This document shows, one piece after another, positions 59,843 through 64,000 of a DNA stretch of 64,000 nt. Each line of letters begins with the position of its first letter. The stretch's first letter is position 1. Source of the stretch: Tetrastigma voinierianum (lineage: Eukaryota; Streptophyta; Magnoliopsida; Vitales; Vitaceae). The notes below the pieces were generated by a model that worked only from the letters and a program-made list of their open reading frames with translations, had not been told where the DNA came from and did no database searches. The translations under genes were made by a program, and so were the position numbers. The stretch is taken from positions 124,001 to 188,000 of the forward strand of contig JAEQBH010001502.1 in NCBI GenBank assembly GCA_016808115.1, written 5' to 3'.

Positions 59843-60879
59843 GAACATGGTTGTGCGGAGAAAGAAACCTCATAAAATGTTGCTACTCTTCTTCCTTCAA
59901 CATCCAAAAGTTTTCTCTTCAATGAAAGAGTGGATGTATCAATGCAATCGCTGTTTGATTCTCAAAGAAAACATCAGAATCGAACACTGAAGAATGCACA
60001 GCAATTAAGAGACGAAACAAACTAAATATAGATATTAACAAATCAAGTCACAAATGGGCATCGGCTACATATTTCCATTTCAGGATGTTTTCCACTAAGA
60101 AAATGTCATGGAGTTACTCTTACAGCTTGAAATAAAATTCCGAAAACTCCCAAATCTGGAGCACAAAATCTTTGTGTGCTTCACTTCGAAACGATTCCAT
60201 TCAACCAAGCAAAACCGCTATTCAACTACATGGGGGCCTAACCTTTTATGCATTAACTCTCCCCACAGAGGCCTTAAGGCAAAACGCTGAACATGCAGTT
60301 CACGAACTACTAAAGAAACAAGCCTTAACCCACTTACAGGACCATTCATTGGCGAGATCTCGGCGGTCAGGCGGGAGAAAATGAGGTAATTTCATCCTCT
60401 CGACGGCTGCCGTCATCGCGCTTGCTCTCCGTCCCATATCACACCAGCTTGGGTTGAGTACCCGGCTGATGGAATCGAAGGATTAGAAAAGGGAGCACAT
60501 TGTAGTGACCCGAACTGAACTGCAATCCAGGAGGCTCTCTTTGTCACTATTATTACCTGCTAACAGTAACGGAATTGACGTCCCAAGGAAATCCAATCTG
60601 CAACTATTGGACTTGGCACAGAACATCGAAAATTAATTAACATACGAATAATGAATCAAAAGACAATAATAAGTATGAATGAGAATGATGGGGCAATTGG
60701 GAAGCGGAAAGAGAAAGAACTTATAGTTTTGGAGGGAAGAAAGGCAATTGCCTGATGCTTCAGAGTTCCAGCCAAGGAAGGAGAGTACACACAATAATTA
60801 CTCATCCTCTTGCTCTAGTTTCTGTGTATTTCTTTCATATCTCCACACTCTTTCTGTGAAGGAAATCCTATTTGGCTGC

Positions 60880-61640
60880 CGTTACAAAATCAATCTTTAA
60901 TACCTACTATTGTAAAGAAATAATTTGTTCTATTTTGTTATTTAGTACTGGAAAATGCAAAGAAAATTAGATTATCTTTAAATCATCTACCACTTAATTT
61001 TCTTCAATAATTAAATATTTTTCAAATGGACATTTATAGGTGAGTTTTTTAACCTATTATAAGTAAATTATATATAAAATAGTACCATAATTTCTTAATA
61101 GTACATCATCATTTGGTGTTTGAGTGTCATCTTAGAATTAGGGGTGTAATTGAGTCGAGTCGATATAGGGCCAAACTTGAGCTTGACTTGATTAAAAACG
61201 ATCAAGCTTTTTTTAAGATGTTTGAAACTCGACTCGAAAAATAGTCGAGCTACTCGAACTCGACTCGACAAAGCTCGAATCAATTAAAAATTAATAAATA
61301 ATTATACTTGAACTCGACTCGAATTAGAAATCACCGATTCATAAAATATTAAAACTCGATTAAATTTTGGCGAGCAACTTGAATCAAGTATTGTGATACT
61401 TGAACTAAACTCAATAAAATTTTACAGTTTCAATTAGATTAACTGAGTGGTCAGGTAGTTCCGCAGTAGCTTAGTGATTTACACTCCTACCTAAATTGCA
61501 CATTCCGGCTGATGGGTTTAATGTCAAGGGCACTCTTGAGTAACATTATATTGTAAAGTTAACGAACTATGGTAGAATGGTTCAATATTTATGGATTTTA
61601 GGGGCTTCGGATACAAATATTCATAGAAAAGAAAAGTGAA
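60880..61640. repeat. Duplicated block D3, right copy
   Basis: Matches 17271-18235. It has tttataggtgag, tatataaaatag, tagaatt, then the TCGA-rich MITE, then gcacattcc and gggcactcttgagtaacat. Confidence 0.75.
61140..61488. mobile_element. TCGA-rich MITE, copy with clear ends
   Basis: Inverted ends aggggtgtaat and tttacactcct, about 349 bp, with tagaatt on the left and taaatt on the right (8-bp hAT-sized duplication, slightly diverged). The interior is a run of tcgag/ctcga words and aataaataattat. The empty site in block D3 reads ctagaattgcacattcc at about 17,430-17,447. Confidence 0.8.
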
Positions 61641-61899
61641 AAACAACCATCTTCATTCCAAATGCATACAAGCAAACAATGACATTTAAATAACTGATTT
61701 TAGTTCTTTGAATTGGTAGTTCACGATAGGTTGTAGGAATATGACTTTGCGGGGAAACAAGTTTGGAAGATACTTATTTGCATTGATGGACGAAGTTGTA
61801 GTTAGAATGCAAACATTTGGCGCCAAAGACACTACAGAGCTATGTCATTAGCAATTTGTATGTACGTTTGGGGATATGAAAGAGCGTGAAGATCTAATA

Positions 61900-64000
61900 T
61901 ATCACTTAATTTTGTGTTTTGAGTTGATGAAGATGATAACGAGGTCACAAGTTCTCCGGGATGCATTCCCATCATCGTCTCGACACAACCATCCCAAAGC
62001 TATATACACATCGCATTTTCCGTCACCACTATAGTATAAAAGCAAGCTCTGAATAGGAAATTTAAAGAATGATCGATATTTATGTTTTTATATGTAGATA
62101 AAATTATAAATATTTTGAAGTCAATGAAGATTGTTGTCTAATTGCTTACGATTGGCATATAACCGTAAGTCCATGCAATAAGAGTCTGATTAGATGAATT
62201 AGGATCTAACAGTCTTGCGATGAAATCGAAACAAAGCTTCAAGGTTAGAGTCGAAAAAATTATTTGTTACTTGATATGTCTCGATGAATGATAGGTAAGG
62301 CGCAATCATGATGCATATAAGATAAAGCATTGGCAATGCCTTTAACAACATTCACTCTTTTAACCCAATCCAATTCCACAGCCTCAACTTCATCCCTTAG
62401 CATACAAAACAAGCTTCCTCGTTCCATATATTTGTAAGCACCGAGAAACGCATGCATCTGATATGAAGCGAAGCCGTAGAGATTTCACAATGTTGCGGTG
62501 TTGCTTATTGTTGTGACATTTTGAACTTCATTTTCGAGCTTTTCATAAATTTGGATCTAAGCTTTCCATCCACCAGGGATTTTTCAAGACCTTCCGCTTC
62601 GGAAGAAGCGATTGTGCTCTATACTTCATAGCCTCCGGTACCTATCTGTATCTGATGTGAATCTCCAATTGCTCAGATGATGTGTAGAAGTAAGCAATCC
62701 ACCATCGTGACGTCCCATATGGAGAGAAAAGAAATCACCATTTTCTCCTTTGTTATCTCGATTAATTGAATTTTTATGAGTTCTTCGTTTGTGGAAGGAG
62801 AAACCCAGGAGGATTCTGGAGTTGAAATACGACAAGGGTTGTAGATATTGAAACAAGCGAAGATGAGCATGATTTTGGTGCCCTTTCCTTTTAGCCCAGC
62901 GAGACCTTTGATCTCATTGCGTGAACCCAGCACTAGCGTAGTCGATAGACCGTGATGGCGAGTCTCAAATTGATTGTGTGATAAAATCAATCAGTGCATC
63001 CCCCGAAGAAGAGGAGCGGTGCGGAAGAAATTATTGTAGGAAAGGATTTAAAATGTCCTAATTGTTTTTTAAATCTCCCAAATGGAAAGGTATAATAATC
63101 CCACTTAATAGATTTAACCTCCAAATCCGGAGTAAACTAGGGTTCTCAAATTCCCTATTTCTATGGGGGATAAAGCAACGATTTGAATTACTTTGGGATG
63201 AAGTGAGATGGGTGAGATTGCCTATGGATGAAGAGATGATATGGTGTAGGGTGATTGCGATATGAGTTGCCAGAGGCTTAGTCGAAACATAACCCATTTT
63301 CGATTTAAGGGATAAACACCATTTAAAGGGGGTTGTTATTTCCAGGAGTTGAGATAAGTTAAATCAATTAGATTACTTGATGAAGAAGGGATGACACTGT
63401 TAAGGTGAGGTTATAGCACCGAATTCAAACTGATCAAGCTCTTCAGTTTCCTAATTTTCAAGAGGATAAAACCACTGATGTTAAGTAGTTTTCGGATAAG
63501 ATAAGCTAAGGTGGTTAGATTGCCCAATGAAGAAGGAATGGCTTGCAGAATTAGGAATTAGTTCATAACTCATTCCCAAATGGATCAAAAGCTCTTCATT
63601 TCCCAAATTTCAGGAGGGATAAAACCATAATGTGATTCTTCCAAGACTAAGATAGTTAAATTGGTTAAGTTTATTGAAGAAGGGGATAACCTTTTAATAA
63701 GGTTATTATAACTTGAAATACAACACGAATTAAGATTCTTCATTCCCAATTTCAGGAGGGATAAAACCACGTGTGGTTATTTGAGAAGAGCCCCAAATAA
63801 GGAAGTTAAATTGGTTAGATTGCCTAATGAAGAAGGGATGACACCAGTAAGGTTATTATAACGCAAATACAAATCCATTAGATTGGTCATTTTTCCAAAT
63901 TCAGGAGGAATTGAACCATGTAGTCGATTATAAGAAAGGCTGAGATTCTCCAACTGAGAGGTGTAAGAGAGTAACTCACCTGTAAAATTTATTAAAACCA
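61900..64000 (-). pseudogene. LRR receptor kinase (MIK2-like), LRRs and kinase, runs off window
   Basis: From the right edge inwards the minus strand reads LRR units of about 24 residues: LENLSLSYNRLHGSIPPEFG and YNNLTGVIPSSLGNLTNL (about 63,990-63,830), and further frames with NLTNLTILVLEE…GFIPPEI (63,770-63,585). Then come a juxtamembrane NGDFFSL piece (about 62,740) and the kinase: MERGSLFCMLRDEVEAVELD, NALSYMHH and IIHRDISSN (62,457-62,260), and MGMHPGELVTSLSSSSTQN (about 61,990-61,940). HRD is kept, but the glycine loop/lysine part is scrambled, DFG is lost, and VYSFG is frame-shifted. The signal peptide and first LRRs lie outside. It is a broken gene with a better catalytic loop than the 8.3-kb copy. 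Confidence 0.85.

Larger units (their letters stand above)
52965..60860 (-). pseudogene. Archaeal-type dehydroquinate synthase gene B, nearly all exons
   Basis: Plant DHQ-synthase-II relative (AT3G28760 type), paralogous to copy A. Minus-strand exons in gene order: transit/WIW exon near 60,360-60,560 (frame-broken); FIEE exon 59,990-59,843 plus 56,547-56,500, split by an hAT element; 54,995-54,897 (IVAVFPKSSHAFAISK); 54,768-54,720 (ALEQGLG, VED after frame changes); 54,617-54,477 (KATITQV, GDRVCVDLCSLMR); 54,353-54,266 (FARGLFLVHSECLESNYIAS); 53,976-53,836 (VHAYIAIPGE, VGRVKIE); 53,305-53,229 (SVLLQNAETVALI); and 53,093 to about 52,965 (IQGGA…HTGIEIQEFIVE). Most junctions have GT-AG signals. 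Almost every exon has at least one single-base indel, and the active-site-bearing FARGLFLVHSE exon is nearly intact. It converges on gene R2. Confidence 0.88.

Overview
This window is nuclear DNA from a flowering plant, most likely a eudicot. It is AT-rich, its coding pieces are split by GT-AG introns, its recognisable genes are plant families (MIK2-type LRR receptor kinase, RLCK-VII kinase, archaeal-type 3-dehydroquinate synthase, theta glutathione transferase, Tudor-SN), and most of the rest is LTR retrotransposon, MITE, LINE and hAT sequence. The species cannot be named from the sequence. I see no rRNA gene, no functional tRNA gene and no CRISPR array.

Layout. 0-7 kb holds old LTR-retrotransposon debris and an hAT-like MITE. 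7-9.6 kb holds a repeat block and a broken receptor-kinase 3' half (minus strand). 10.2-12.7 kb is a small complete LTR element with a 5-bp target-site duplication (TSD). 12.9-17.3 kb holds the 5' half of an RLCK-VII kinase gene (plus strand), carrying an L1 3' fragment and a composite MITE. 18.8-20.7 kb holds the 5' exons of a dehydroquinate-synthase-like gene (minus strand). 20.8-28.3 kb is a Copia-LTR-like block split by a 6.75-kb LTR element that has lost its pol region. 28.3-28.8 kb is a receptor-kinase 5' fragment. 29.2-33.9 kb repeats blocks seen earlier. 34.3-35.05 kb is a 41-bp minisatellite. 35-41.3 kb is gene-poor, with single orphan exons of a theta GST and a Tudor-SN gene.

41.6-52.5 kb holds a second RLCK-VII gene (plus), with two nested solo LTRs in one intron. 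53-60.9 kb holds a nearly full-length second dehydroquinate-synthase-like gene (minus) with an hAT transposon inside an exon. 61-64 kb holds a repeat block and another receptor kinase (minus) that runs off the window.

The order receptor kinase - RLCK-VII - dehydroquinate synthase appears twice in the same orientations, so the locus looks like a decayed tandem duplication of a small gene block. The two halves act as controls for each other: for many insertions in one copy the other copy still shows the empty site. No gene is clearly intact. Some breaks are large (transposons, missing exons), but many are single-base insertions or deletions within otherwise conserved codons, which may be real decay or uncorrected assembly error.
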